Shown: piece after piece, positions 1 to 8,952 of the stretch | How positions within the stretch are numbered: position 1 is the stretch's first letter | Layout of the letters: each line of letters starts with the position of its first letter | NCBI RefSeq assembly: GCF_001938565.1 | Contig: NZ_MSYM01000008.1 | Location: forward strand, 124,001-188,000 | DNA: 64,000 nt | From: Rhodoferax antarcticus ANT.BR | GTDB lineage: Bacteria > Pseudomonadota > Gammaproteobacteria > Burkholderiales > Burkholderiaceae_C | Direction of reading: 5' to 3' | The notes under the pieces: generated by a model | Databases searched by the model: none | The model's input: only the letters and a program-made list of their open reading frames with translations | Told to the model about the DNA's origin: nothing | Translations under genes and position numbers: made by a program

Positions 1-578
1 TTGGTGCTCACCCCCACTGGAGCTAATCAACCGCATCGCCCAGCCAGAGCCGCCAGCCAAACCCAAGCCACGCCCACCATCGCACTACCTGTGGGCCGCG
101 CTGATCGCGCGTATCGTTGATGCGTTCCCGCTGCTGTGCCCGATGTGCGGGGGCCAGATGCGCATCATCGCCTTCATCACGTTCAGTGCCGACATCCACA
201 AGATTCTGGAGCACATCGGGGTCGACCCCGAAGCTCCGCGCATCGCTCCCGCACGCGGGCCACCTCTGTGGGACGACAGTGGTGCGCAGGAGGCGGGGGA
301 AGGTGTTGAGGCTTTGCCGGACTGGGAGATGACCAGTCAATCGGCACCCGATTACCCCGACGACCAGCGCACTACTTGGTGAGATTGCTGAACTGGCGAA
401 TGGTGGCAAACGGCACCGTCGGGGGAGGCCTGTGTTCCTCGGCAGCCCGGTACGTGGTTTGCGATGATGGGGCGCAGAGTCTTGGGGATTCAGACTGTCA
501 TCGCAGGGGAAACCCGTTTTATCAGGACGGTTTGGGGTGCGATACTTGGGCTCATGCGGTTGGAAATTCTATCCGTTG
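1..578 (+). mobile_element. IS91-family element, 3' fragment (copy A)
   Basis: This is the right-hand part of an IS91-like element: the end of the transposase gene followed by about 195 bp of non-coding terminal sequence. The terminal sequence is nearly identical to that after the frameshifted copy at 4818-5013. Both copies end at ATCCGTTG and then diverge, which sets the boundary at about 578. Relative to copy B a segment inside the transposase gene is missing near position 41. The fragment runs off the left window edge. The end lies only about 44 bp before the start of the following chemoreceptor gene, so it probably replaced that gene's native promoter region. Confidence 0.8.
2..382 (+). 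pseudogene. IS91-family transposase, C-terminal fragment
   Basis: An open frame from position 2 to the stop at 380-382 matches the C-terminus of the IS91-type transposase encoded at 3124-4817, including the CPMCGGQ zinc-binding-like motif and the [10 protein letters not shown] terminus. It joins PLELINRIAQ directly to PEPPAKPKP, so the RHRYYGVLAPN segment and its surroundings are deleted. IS91 transposases are HUH/Y2 rolling-circle enzymes. This piece lacks the HUH and tyrosine motifs and cannot be active. The rest lies outside the window, so whether the break is original or secondary cannot be seen. Confidence 0.8.
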
Positions 579-621
579 CGTGCCAGTTATTTGTCGCCCG
601 TTCAATCTTGGAAGGTCAATC

Positions 622-2181
622 ATGAAGCTCGCTCGCCAGTTTGCCGCCCTCTTGGTCATTTTGATGGCCGGATTTGCGATTTATGGCTATGGCTCATTCA
701 GTACCCTCAACCAGCTCAAAGTCAACGGGCCGGTGTACCAGCGCATCATCCAAGGCAAGGATCTGATCGCCGACATTCTGCCGCCACCCGAGTACATCAT
801 TGAGTCGTATCTGGTGGTGTTGCAGACCATGAGCGCCGCGCCCGACGAGCGTCAAACTTTGTTCGACAAGCTCAAGACTCTCAAAGCTGATTACGACACG
901 CGCCGAGCGTACTGGCTCAATGAAAGTCTGGAAGATGCCCTGAAAAACCCCATGAACGATGCTGATAAGTCGGCGCAGGCCTTTTATGAGCTGGCTTTCA
1001 CGCAGTGGATTCCAGCTTTGGACCGGCAAGACAGCGCCGAAGTAGGGGCCGCATTTACTGCCATGCAGGCGCACTATGCTTTGCACCGCAGCGCCATTGA
1101 CCAAGTGGTCGAACTGGCAACCAAGCGCAACGCGGCCGACGAGGCCAGTGCCAAGACGCAGGCCGAAACCGCTTTTAGCATCATGCTGGCGACCTTGCTG
1201 ATCGTGACCGCCGTGGCAGCGGCCATGCTTTGGTTGCTGGCCCGAAATTTATTGCGCCAGCTTGGCGGCGAACCCAGTGAGGCTGTGAGCGTGGCGCAGC
1301 ATGTGGGGGCCGGGAATTTGAACTCTTCCTTCAGCCTGCGACAAGGCGATAGCAGTAGCTTGATGGCACAGCTTAAATTGATGCAGGAAGGCCTGCGCAG
1401 TGTGGTGACCCAAGTGCGCCAAGGCTCGGAAAGGGTGGCCAGCGCAAGTGTTCAAATTGCCCAAAGCAACAACGATCTCTCAGTGCGCACCGAACAACAA
1501 GCCAGCGCCCTAGAGCAAACCACCGCCTCTATGGAAGAGCTCAGTGCCACCGTCAATCAGAACGTGGACAGTGCCCGCCAGGCCAACCAACTGGCGCTCA
1601 CTGCCAGCGCCGTGGCCATTAAAGGCGGGAAAGTGGTGGCTCAGGTGGTGGACACCATGCAGGGGATCAACGATGCTTCGCGCAAAATTTCGGAAATCAT
1701 CAGCGTCATTGACGGCATCGCTTTTCAGACCAATATCCTGGCCCTCAACGCTGCCGTGGAAGCCGCCCGTGCCGGTGAGCAAGGACGTGGCTTTGCCGTG
1801 GTGGCGAGCGAGGTGCGCAGCCTGGCCGGGCGCAGTGCCGAAGCTGCCAAGGAGATCAAGTCCCTGATCGGCGCCAGTGTGCAGCGCGTGGATCAAGGCA
1901 GCGCCCTGGTCGGTCAGGCTGGTGTCACCATGACGGAAGTCGTCAGCAGCATCAAGCGTGTGACCGACATCATGGGCGAAATCAGCGCCGCCAGCAGCGA
2001 GCAGTCATTGGGCGTTGCACAGGTGGGTGCGGCGGTGAGTCAAATGGACCAGGCGACTCAGCAAAATGCCGCACTGGTGCATGAAATGACAGCTGCAGCT
2101 AGCAGCCTGCAGGGACAGGCGCAGGACTTGGTGCAGACGGTGGCGGTGTTCAACCTGGCCGGCCAAGCGGACATCGCTTGA
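622..2181 (+). CDS. methyl-accepting chemotaxis protein
   Basis: A 519-residue transmembrane chemoreceptor. A membrane segment at about 8-28 is followed by a periplasmic ligand-binding region of about 150 residues, a second membrane segment at about 183-205, the QLGGEP HAMP-like linker usual in Burkholderiales receptors, and a long cytoplasmic coiled coil. The signalling hairpin (about 369-403) carries [20 protein letters not shown], which in this family contacts CheA and CheW. There is no CheR-binding pentapeptide at the C-terminus. The ATG at 622 is chosen because GGAAGG precedes it and the protein then starts with a normal signal anchor. The frame is open back to 376 only because it runs through the IS91 terminus. 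The IS end lies about 44 bp upstream, so expression is likely altered. The ligand cannot be predicted. Confidence 0.93.
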   Translation: MKLARQFAALLVILMAGFAIYGYGSFSTLNQLKVNGPVYQRIIQGKDLIADILPPPEYIIESYLVVLQTMSAAPDERQTLFDKLKTLKADYDTRRAYWLNESLEDALKNPMNDADKSAQAFYELAFTQWIPALDRQDSAEVGAAFTAMQAHYALHRSAIDQVVELATKRNAADEASAKTQAETAFSIMLATLLIVTAVAAAMLWLLARNLLRQLGGEPSEAVSVAQHVGAGNLNSSFSLRQGDSSSLMAQLKLMQEGLRSVVTQVRQGSERVASASVQIAQSNNDLSVRTEQQASALEQTTASMEELSATVNQNVDSARQANQLALTASAVAIKGGKVVAQVVDTMQGINDASRKISEIISVIDGIAFQTNILALNAAVEAARAGEQGRGFAVVASEVRSLAGRSAEAAKEIKSLIGASVQRVDQGSALVGQAGVTMTEVVSSIKRVTDIMGEISAASSEQSLGVAQVGAAVSQMDQATQQNAALVHEMTAAASSLQGQAQDLVQTVAVFNLAGQADIA

Positions 2182-2269
2182 ATCGCAGGCTAAAGATGAA
2201 TGGCCCACTGCCAGTGTTCCGAAAAATGGCCAGCTGCGGACAGGGCTATGATCCCGCGGTATGCGACAC

Positions 2270-2447
2270 CTAACCCACCAGCGCCACGGCCTTGATCTGG
2301 GCCCAGACCGCCATGCCCGGCACCAAGCCGAGTCGTGCGCGCCAGCAAAGGCGATGAACCGACATCAAGCCGCAGCAGGGTCAGGGCCGGGTGGCCATCT
2401 TCGGCCATCTCGCCCACGCTGGCGGGCAGGCAGTCAGGCTGGAGCAC
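2270..2447 (-). pseudogene. modC-like C-terminal (TOBE domain) remnant
   Basis: Read on the minus strand, DGHPALTLLRLDVG is followed in a shifted frame by LGLVPGMAVWAQIKAVALVG and a stop at 2270-2272. This resembles the TOBE domain end of ModC, the ATPase of molybdate ABC transporters (LVPGMAVWAQIKAVAL is the typical terminus). The two halves lie in different frames, so the remnant is broken. Its upstream side is fused to an IS91 transposase fragment at about 2447. No modA, modB or the rest of modC is in the window. The assignment rests on a short stretch. Confidence 0.5.
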
Positions 2448-2820
2448 CGCGCCAACGCCAGGCACACCAGCCACACCGGGTACGCCGCCCGCACTGCCAG
2501 CAGCAGTGCATGCAGCGTCAGCCACTGGACAACTCACGACCACTGGCAGCGCATCCTGCGCCATGGCTGTCACCGCAGCACGCAGTGGCGAATTCGGCGC
2601 CAGCACACCGTAATAGCGATGCCGGTGGGTGCGCGGCGGCGGCACCAACTGGGCGATGCGGTTGATCAGCTGCAGCGGGGTCAACACCAGTTCACCCGAG
2701 TACTTGTCGGACTGCAGGGGCTCTGTGTGGCCTTTGCCGCAGCGGTAGAGCAGATCAGCACCGCGGTAGCGCTCAAACCAGCCGGAGAACGCGGCTTGCC
2801 GCTGACCTTGCTAGTGGTCT
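2448..2820 (-). pseudogene. IS91-family transposase, internal fragment
   Basis: The minus strand encodes a segment matching the middle of the IS91-type transposase of copy B: GADLLYRCGKGHTEPLQSDKYSG, then the TPLQLINRIAQLVPPPRTHR region and RYYGVLAPNSPLR, which includes the tyrosine motif of Y2 transposases. It lacks the N-terminal zinc domain, the HUH motif and the C-terminus. It is opposite in orientation to copies A and B and ends abruptly in the modC-like remnant. Sequence divergence from copy B suggests an older insertion or a different subtype. Confidence 0.75.
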
Positions 2821-3123
2821 GATTTGAGTACTCAAAGCCAGCACCGCCCTGACCGACGGCGCCACGTCATTTGATCCGAATAGCCCAACAGTGCATCAGT
2901 AACTGACCACAACGCTATAAATACAATAGCTGGCTGCGCAAGTTCCACGAGGGCTACACGGCTTTTTACTCCCAATCTCTCGTCGCAAGCTCGCAATCAG
3001 GCCGCTCAGGCTTGAGAAGCCAAACTCAGCATGCAGCCTCATAAACAGGTGCTTTCGGCGCAGTACTGTACGCAAACACAGTTATAGTGGCTGTGCCAGT
3101 CCTATCCAAACTGGCGCTGCCCC
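2821..3123. other. intergenic, no gene seen
   Basis: About 300 bp between two IS91 fragments. No reading frame here shows recognisable protein similarity. The right part must contain the left end of the copy B element, but no terminal repeat could be recognised, as is usual for IS91-type elements. Confidence 0.5.
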
Positions 3124-4817
3124 ATGCAAGGCCCGCCCCACCGATCACCGCAGCATTTACACCCGCACCCGCGCGGGCACCAACATGCCCCGCAATGCCC
3201 TCAGCCTTCGCAAGCTGCTGCAGTCACTCAACCCAACAAGCCCACCAAAGCCTACAACCCCCGCCACCCCGAGCGCACCCTGCTGTACCGCACGATTGCC
3301 GAGCACTTCGAGACTTGGCTTGAGCTCTCCAGCGCCGGACAGTTTGACGGCCAAGGCGACCACCACACTCCGGCTCCTTACGTAGAGAAAGCTTTGCGCA
3401 AATACCTGGAGTGCGGCATCTTTGCTCACGGCTTTGCGCGGGTGCGTTGCGACGATTGTGGTGACGACTACCTTGTCGCCTTCTCCTGCAAAGGCCGCGC
3501 AATCTGCCCCTCGTGCAACACGCGCCGAATGGCCGAGGCCGCAGCGCACCTGAGCGATCATGTATTCCCCCGCTTGGCCGGTACGCCAATGGGTGCTGTC
3601 GGTCCCAAAGCGTCTGCGCTACTACCTGCAGCGCGACAAAGGTGCACTCAATGCGGCACTGCGTATCTTCCTGCGTGTGGTGCAGCAAAGCCTGCAGGCC
3701 CATTGCCCCGGTGCCAGATAAGGCAGACCCGGCCAGCCTGCACCTGGGTGCGGTCGCATTCATCCACCGATTTGGTTCCAGCCTGAACACGCATGTGCAC
3801 TTCCATGTCTGTGTGGTTGATGGGGTGTTTGAGGCGCTGCCAGATGTACAGTCAGATTCAGATTCAGATTTGGCAGAGTCAGCCAACGCTGCGTCGATCA
3901 CGTTTCACCCGGCACAGATCGACGATGCTGCCATCGCCGCAGTACATGCCAACGTGCGCAAGCGCCTACTGCGCGCCTTCGTGGCGCGTGGCCACCTGGA
4001 GTCGCATGATGCTAAAGACATGGCTGGCTACGCCCACGGAGGTGGATTTTCTGTCGACGCCGGGGTGCGCATCGAGGCAGCAGACCGCGCAGGGCTGGAG
4101 CGTTTGCTGCGTTACTGCGCCCGCCCACCCTTCGCCCTGGATCGGCTCAAGCAGCGCGGCGCTGATCTGGTGTACCGCTGCGGCAAAGGCCACGCAGAGC
4201 CGCTGCCCTCAAGCAAATACGCGGGTGAATTGGTGCTCACCCCACTGGAGCTAATCAACCGCATCGCCCAACTGGTGCCGCCACCGCGCACCCACCGGCA
4301 TCGCTATTACGGTGTGCTGGCACCCAACTCGCCACTGCGTGCGGCGGTGACGGCTATGGCGCAGGCCGAGCAGGTGGTGGCGCCTATCGTGCGCAGTTCC
4401 GTGGCTGACGCTGTGTGCACGGATGCTGGCAGTGCGGGCGGCGTGCCCGGTGTATCTGGCGTTGACGCAGCGGCCCAGCCAGAGCCGCCAGCCAAACCCA
4501 AGCCACGCCCACCATCGCACTACCTGTGGGCCGCGCTGATCGCGCGTATCGTTGATGCGTTCCCGCTGCTGTGCCCGATGTGCGGGGGCCAGATGCGCAT
4601 CATTGCCTTCATCACGTTCAGTGCCGACATCCACAAGATTCTGGAGCACATCGGAGTCGACCCCGAAGCGCCGCGCATCACCCCGGCACGCGGACCACCG
4701 CTGTGGGAAGGTGAAGGTGCGCAGGAGACGGGGGAGGGTGTGGAGGCTGAGCCGGATTGGGATCTGGCAAACCAATCACCGCCCGACTACCCCGACGATC
4801 AGCGCACTACTTGGTGA
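3124..4817 (+). pseudogene. IS91-family transposase, frameshifted (copy B)
   Basis: Nearly the whole transposase is present but in three frames. The N-terminal part (3124 to about 3576) has the IS91 zinc-binding domain: VRCDDCGDDY and ICPSCNTRRMAEAAAH. A middle part (about 3577-3718) reads VRQWVLSVPKRLRYYLQRD in another frame and meets a stop. From about 3720 to 4817 a third frame carries HVHFHVCVVDG (the HUH-like histidine motif), RYYGVLAPNSPLR and the C-terminal CPMCGGQ. Two small frameshifts therefore disable the gene unless they are recoded or are sequencing errors. An AGATTC repeat near 3855 encodes an SDSDSD run that differs in length from copy D. Confidence 0.85.
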
Positions 4818-5013
4818 AATTGCTGAACTGGCGAATGGTGGCAAACGGCACCGTCGGGGGAGGCCTGTGTTCTTCGGCAGCCCGGTACGTGGTTTGCGAT
4901 GATGGGGCGCAGAGTCTTGGGGATTCAGAATGTCATCGCAGGGGAAACCCGTTTTATCAGGACGGTTTGGGGTGCGATACTTGGGCTCATGCGGTTGGAA
5001 ATTCTATCCGTTG
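4818..5013 (+). mobile_element. IS91-family right terminus (copy B)
   Basis: This non-coding stretch repeats 383-578 with only a few differences and ends at the same ATCCGTTG boundary. It is the presumed replication-origin end of the element, which in IS91 relatives lies downstream of the transposase gene. The sequence after 5013 is the promoter region of the brnTA-like pair. Confidence 0.75.
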
Positions 5014-5037
5014 CAGGTGGCTGAGGTCACGCGGCAA

Positions 5038-5071
5038 TACCATCATCCCAGCAAAAATGTACATGATGGTA
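5038..5071. promoter_or_regulatory. inverted repeat, probable brnTA operator
   Basis: TACCATCAT (5038-5046) and ATGATGGTA (5063-5071) form a perfect 9-bp inverted repeat just before the toxin start at 5082. An AT-rich stretch after it could hold the -10 element. BrnTA modules are autoregulated by the antitoxin, so an operator here is expected. Binding is inferred from position and symmetry only. Confidence 0.55.
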
Positions 5072-5081
5072 ATATACAAAT

Positions 5082-5381
5082 ATGATTGATCTGGGCAAAA
5101 TATCAGGGTTCAACTGGGACGATGGCAACGCCCGAAAGAACGACAAACATGGTGTCTCCATGGCTGAGGCAGAGCAGGTTTTTTTCAACGCGCCGTTGTT
5201 GCTATTGGAAGATGCAAGCCACAGTCAGACAGAACCCCGGCTTCACGCGCTCGGCAAAACCGATGACAACCGTGCGTTACACATCACCTTCACCTTGCGC
5301 CAGTCAAACCAATTGATTCGCGTCATTTCAGCCAGAGACATGCACAGAAAGGAGCGCACTATTTATGAACAAGCAAGCTAA
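5082..5381 (+). CDS. brnT: BrnT family toxin
   Basis: A 99-residue protein of the BrnT (DUF497) family, RelE-fold ribonuclease toxins of type II toxin-antitoxin systems. The family opening GFNWDDGNARKNDKHGVS is clear, as are the LITFTLR-like strand (HITFTLRQ) and RVISAR near the end. It precedes its antitoxin and overlaps it by 17 bp, the usual BrnTA order. The start lacks a strong ribosome-binding site. A second ATG at 5086 lies in another frame. The pair sits between IS91 copy B and a nitrilase-family gene, consistent with arrival by transfer. Confidence 0.85.
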   Translation: MIDLGKISGFNWDDGNARKNDKHGVSMAEAEQVFFNAPLLLLEDASHSQTEPRLHALGKTDDNRALHITFTLRQSNQLIRVISARDMHRKERTIYEQAS

Positions 5382-5631
5382 AGTCATTCCTGAATTCGCC
5401 AACGAGTCACTAGAGCGCGCTTATTGGGAGTCCCACGATTCCACAGCGCACCTGGATTGGACCAAGGCAAAAAAGGTGACTTTTCCCAATTTAAAACCGA
5501 CCACCAAGACCATTTCCCTGCGCTTGCCACAGCACTTGCTGGACGCCATCAAAACTGCAGCCAATGCCCGAGACGTGCCTTATCAATCGTTAATCAAAGT
5601 GTGGCTACAGGAAAAAGTTCACAGCCATTGA
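5365..5631 (+). CDS. brnA: BrnA-like / CopG-type antitoxin
   Basis: An 88-residue antitoxin with a ribbon-helix-helix DNA-binding segment near the C-terminus (KTISLRLPQHLLDAIKTAAN, then RDVPYQSLIKVWL). The N-terminal half (FANESLERAYWESHDSTAHLDW) is the toxin-binding type of sequence seen in CopG antitoxins paired with BrnT. An AGGAG motif lies a few bases before the ATG, within the end of brnT. It should neutralise BrnT and, with it, bind the palindrome at 5038-5071. The assignment is firm at family level; the precise subfamily is less certain. Confidence 0.85.
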   Translation: MNKQAKVIPEFANESLERAYWESHDSTAHLDWTKAKKVTFPNLKPTTKTISLRLPQHLLDAIKTAANARDVPYQSLIKVWLQEKVHSH

Positions 5632-5654
5632 CCCCGGTTATTGCAAACACCCCA

Positions 5655-6413
5655 ATGACATCCCTTCGCATAGCCGCCGCACAATCGACTTCTGTGGCGG
5701 GCGATATCGCCACCAATGTGTTGATTCACACCCGCTTTATCACAGCAGCGCATCAGGCTGGGGTAGACCTGCTGGTGTTCCCTGAGTTGTCCCTTAGCGG
5801 CTACGAACTGCCACGCCTAAGCGATTGCCTGGTGCAGCCTGACGACCTCTGCCTAGCCCCGATCCGGGAACTGGTGCGCCAAACCCGCATAACGGTGGTG
5901 GTCGGTGCCCCGCTTCTGCATGGCAACAAACCCGCACCCTCCATCGCCGCCGTCACGTTCTTCCCGGACGGCACCAGCTCGGTGTATTGCAAACAACATT
6001 TGCACCCTGGCGAAGCGCAGTACGTCGCCCCAGGCGACACGGGCTGCCAACGCCACGAGGTGCGCGACACCTCCTATGCCCTGGCGATCTGCGCTGACAC
6101 CTCGCACCCATCACACGCCCATGCCGCCGCCGCCACCGGCGCCGCGCTCTACCTGGCGGGGGTTCTGGTGTCAGAAGCTGGTTACGCGGCGGATTCGGCC
6201 CAACTGGCGCAGTACGCCCAACAATTCAACATCGGCGTGCTGATGGTCAACCATGGCGGTCCTTCTGGGGGCTACCTGGCCGCTGGCCAAAGTGCGTTTT
6301 GGGCGCCCGGCGGACAACCGGTGGTGGCGGTGCCCGGCACTGGCAATGCCTTGCTGATTGCCGAAAATGACGCTGGCCATTGGCGTGGCGAAGTGCACAC
6401 AGTAACAACATAG
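5655..6413 (+). CDS. carbon-nitrogen hydrolase (nitrilase superfamily)
   Basis: A 252-residue amidase-type enzyme with the full Glu-Lys-Cys triad of the superfamily: E44 in VFPELSLSGYE, K113 in YCKQHLHPGE and C146 in AICADTSHP. These enzymes hydrolyse amide or nitrile C-N bonds in the cytoplasm. The ATG at 5655 is preferred because the protein then begins with the family's usual MTSLRIAAAQ strand. The frame extends upstream to 5424 only as a shadow of brnA. The length is typical for a stand-alone single-domain member. The substrate cannot be predicted, and the neighbours give no pathway. Confidence 0.85.
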   Translation: MTSLRIAAAQSTSVAGDIATNVLIHTRFITAAHQAGVDLLVFPELSLSGYELPRLSDCLVQPDDLCLAPIRELVRQTRITVVVGAPLLHGNKPAPSIAAVTFFPDGTSSVYCKQHLHPGEAQYVAPGDTGCQRHEVRDTSYALAICADTSHPSHAHAAAATGAALYLAGVLVSEAGYAADSAQLAQYAQQFNIGVLMVNHGGPSGGYLAAGQSAFWAPGGQPVVAVPGTGNALLIAENDAGHWRGEVHTVTT

Positions 6414-6512
6414 CCGGTTGTGGATTGACTTCTGCCACAGTCGCCATGTCATTTTGTACCGTTATGAAACCGACGCGGTCACCCTTTTGGCGTTGTTGAT
6501 ACAGACTAACCC

Positions 6513-6710
6513 ATGCTTGAGCTACTGAAAACCTTCGCCTGGCAAGAGCTGCGCCAGCACCCGTGGCGCAACGCAGCGGTTGTGGTGGCGGTGATGCTGG
6601 GGGTGGCGCTGGCCTTTTCGGTGCACTTGATCAACGCTAGCGCGCTGGATGAATTTGCCCAGGCTACACGTGCGGTGTCGGGCCAGAGCGACCTTGAATT
6701 GCGCGCTGTA
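6513..6710 (+). pseudogene. FtsX-type ABC permease, 5' fragment cut by IS91
   Basis: The first 66 codons of an ABC transporter permease (MLELLKTFAWQELRQHPWR, then a membrane helix AAVVVAVMLGVALAFSVHLIN). This is the usual start of large FtsX-family permeases of the LolC/MacB type. Homology stops where the IS91 copy C terminus begins (CAACGGAT at 6711), and the frame then ends at 6737 inside IS sequence. The rest of the gene, normally about 800 codons, is not in the window, so a deletion accompanied the IS insertion. Confidence 0.7.
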
Positions 6711-6944
6711 CAACGGATAGGCATTTCAACCGCATGAGGCCAAGTATCGCATCGTAAACCGTCCTGAAAAAGCGAGTTTTCCCTGAGATGACAGTCTGAA
6801 TCCCCCAGAATTTGCGCCCCATCATCGCAAACCACGCTCCGGGCTGCCGCCGAACACAGCCCTACCCCGGTGCAGCCGTAGCGCCCCCTTTTTCAGGTTC
6901 ACCAGTCTGTGCGCTGATCGTCGGGGTAGTCGGGCGGTGATTAG

Positions 6945-7576
6945 TCTGCCAGATCCCAGTCCGGCTCAGCCTCCACACCCTCCCCCGTCTCCTGCGCACC
7001 TTCACCTTCCCACAGCGGTGGCCCGCGTGCGGGGGTGATGCGCGGCGCTTCGGGGTCGACTCCGATGTGCTCCAGAATCTTGTGGATGTCGGCACTGAAC
7101 GTAATGAAGGCAATGATGCGCATCTGGCCGCCGCACATTGGGCACAGCAGCGGAAACACCTCGTAAATGCGCGCAATCAGTGCGCCCCACAGGTAATGCA
7201 ATGGTGGGCGTGGTGTGGGTTTCCCGTCATTGCGAGGCCAAAGGACGTGGCAATCCATGAACCCGCAAGTTCTGGTTTGCCGCGTCGCTACCCGCCACGT
7301 CGCTACGCTCCTCGCGGCTAAAGGCTTTTGCCTCGCAATGACGGCAGCTTTTGGCGCAGCCACCACTGCCACCGGCACCATCGCTGTCACCGCCGCCCGA
7401 AAGGGTGAGTTCGGTGCCAGCACGCCGTAATAGCGATGCCGGTGGGTGCGCGGTGGCGGCACCAGTTGGGCGATGCGGTCGATCAGCTCCAGTGGGGTGA
7501 ACACCACTTCACCCGAGTACTTATCGGACTGCAGTGGCTCTGTGTGCCCTTTGCCGCAGCGGTAGACCGGATCAGC
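6945..7576 (-). pseudogene. IS91-family transposase, C-terminal half with insertion
   Basis: The reading frame continues from DPVYRCGKGH through LELIDRIAQLVPPPRTHR and RYYGVLAPNSPFR to the C-terminal CPMCGGQ and PDW. It keeps the same frame across the 121-bp inserted element, which adds a foreign stretch (ARSVATWRVATRQT). The N-terminal zinc and HUH parts are missing, so the product would be inactive. The frame is also open backward into antisense of copy D, which has no meaning. Confidence 0.75.
7224..7344. repeat. 121-bp palindromic MITE/REP-like element
   Basis: CCGTCATTGCGAGG (7224-7237) and CCTCGCAATGACGG (7331-7344) are perfect 14-bp terminal inverted repeats, and internal parts (GACGTGGCAATCC, GCCACGTCG) add further symmetry. 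This type of element, CGTCATTGCGAGG...CCTCGCAATGACG, is widespread in bacterial genomes and non-autonomous. Here it sits inside a dead transposase gene and preserves the frame. Confidence 0.8.
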
Positions 7577-8094
7577 GCTGAACACGCATGTGCACTTCCA
7601 TGTCTGTGTGGTTGATGGGGTGTTTGAGGCGCTGCCAGATGTACAGTCAGATTCAGATTCAGATTCAGATTTGGCAGAGTCAGCCAACGCTGCGTCGATC
7701 ACGTTTCACCCGGCACAGATCGACGATGCTGCCATCGCCGCAGTACATGCCAACGTGCGCAAGCGCCTACTGCGCGCCTTCGTGGCGCGTGGCCACCTGG
7801 AGTCGCATGATGCTAAAGACATGGCTGGCTACGCCCACGGAGGTGGATTTTCTGTCGACGCCGGGGTGCGCATCGAGGCAGCAGACCGCGCAGGGCTGGA
7901 GCGCCTGCTGCGCTACTGCGCCCGGCCCCCGTTTGCCCTGGATCGGCTCAAGCAGCGCGGCGCTGATCTGGTTTACCGCTGCGGCAAAGGCCACGCAGAG
8001 CCGCTGCCCTCAAGCAAATACGCGGGTGAATTGGTGCTCACCCCCACTGGAGCTAATCAACCGCATCGCCCAACTGGTGCCGCCAGCCAAATAA
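7577..8094 (+). pseudogene. IS91-family transposase fragment (copy D)
   Basis: From CTGAACACGCATGTGCAC the sequence repeats the middle part of copy B almost exactly: HVHFHVCVVDG, a longer SDSDSDSD run, then MAGYAHGGGFSVDAG and RCGKGHAEPLPSS. An extra C in a CCCCC run at about 8041 shifts the frame, and homology stops at about 8094. The same CCCCC variant occurs at window position 11-15 in copy A. The start of the transposase is absent. The junction at 7577 with the inverted copy C marks a rearrangement. Confidence 0.75.
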
Positions 8095-8118
8095 CCAACT
8101 GAGTTCGCGCGGCGGACG

Positions 8119-8589
8119 TTAAAAAACCCCGGGAATAAAGCGTTTGCACCGCAAGCAGTATTCGGCGTACTGTGGGTGATGATCGCACAGCCACCGCTCT
8201 TCAAGTATGGCCTTGGTCAGCAGCGTGGCAAGCAGAGCCAGCCATACAAACCAAGCCATCCAGTGCGCAGACACGCAGGCCATGGCGGCGGCGCTGAGCA
8301 ACACCGTGCTGTACATCGGGTGGCGCATCAGCCGATACGGCCCGCTGGTCACCAGCACGCCGCTGGCCTTGGGCTGGGGGTGCACATTGAAGTTACCCAG
8401 GCGGTTATGCAGCAGCGTCCAGCCGCCCAAAATGCCCGATAGCGCCAGCAGCATCCAGCAGATGGCGCTGATTTGCCCCTGCCGAACAAACGGAGCCGCC
8501 ATGAAAACCAGCGAGGTCAGCAGAGCAAACTGCAACAACACCAGAATGCTGCCGACCAGCTGACGCCGTTGGGGATCAAGAAGAATCAT
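8119..8589 (-). CDS. isoprenylcysteine carboxyl methyltransferase-family membrane protein
   Basis: A 156-residue integral membrane methyltransferase of the ICMT/PEMT-like family. It has about four hydrophobic segments and the family signature GPYRLMRHPMYSTVLL, followed by the EERWL/YCLRCKRFIPGVF end that binds S-adenosylmethionine and the membrane substrate. The bacterial substrate is usually unknown. It stands alone, with IS91 debris on the left and the promoter region of the pyrimidine transporter on the right. The length is normal, so the gene appears intact. Confidence 0.85.
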   Translation of the reverse strand: MILLDPQRRQLVGSILVLLQFALLTSLVFMAAPFVRQGQISAICWMLLALSGILGGWTLLHNRLGNFNVHPQPKASGVLVTSGPYRLMRHPMYSTVLLSAAAMACVSAHWMAWFVWLALLATLLTKAILEERWLCDHHPQYAEYCLRCKRFIPGVF

Positions 8590-8952
8590 GGTTTCGAGGA
8601 TACACGCACTCCGGTGAGGTCAATTTGCACGCGGCGACTGGCGCCGCGTGACAAAACCGGCGTTACTATTTTTAGAAGAGCTGGTGTAGCTAGTGGGCAT
8701 TGGGCTACGAGCACATTAGCCTTTGCCATCAGGTCTTCAGCAGGTTGAACACATGGCTTGGCATGGCGCCCATCGACATATGCAGCACACTTCCTCGCCT
8801 CAAAGCTGGTAATCAGCCTCTCATGGTTAACCCGAGCACGGTCTGTTTTCTGGCATGAAACTCGCTTTGAACCCTAGAATAAGTTGACCAACTGGTTAGT
8901 TTCTTGCTGCCCAAGCTGCTTTTTGGTGCAACGCATCCCTTTTCCAGTGCCC
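8590..8952. other. intergenic region before the pyrimidine transporter operon
   Basis: About 360 bp with no supported gene. It must hold the promoter of the methyltransferase (minus strand) and that of the ABC operon (plus strand). A RutR-like palindrome is at 8884-8899. Confidence 0.5.
8884..8899. promoter_or_regulatory. RutR-like operator before the ABC operon
   Basis: TTGACCAACTGGTTAG matches the known RutR box pattern TTGACCA-NN-TGGTCAA at 12 of the 14 defined positions. It lies 54 bp before the first gene of a transporter operon that ends with a RutR-like TetR gene. Binding is inferred. Confidence 0.6.

Larger units (their letters stand above)
6711..7576 (-). mobile_element. IS91-family fragment, inverted (copy C)
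   Basis: This runs on the minus strand. Its terminus at 6711 is a diverged version of those at 578 and 5013 (ATCCGTTG shared). The terminal region and the transposase C-terminus ([16 protein letters not shown] end) are followed backward to VYRCGKGHTEPLQSDKYSG at about 7560. The 5' half of the transposase is missing. At 7577 it meets copy D, in the opposite orientation. A 121-bp palindromic element is inserted inside its coding part. Confidence 0.8.

Noticed and set aside
376..621. N-terminal extension of the chemoreceptor by 82 residues
   Set aside because: The frame is open only because it runs through the IS91 terminus; the protein from 622 has a normal signal anchor and ribosome-binding site.
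7590..8102. 170-residue plus-strand ORF as a functional gene
   Set aside because: It is the middle of an IS91 transposase without its start and with a frameshift at the end.
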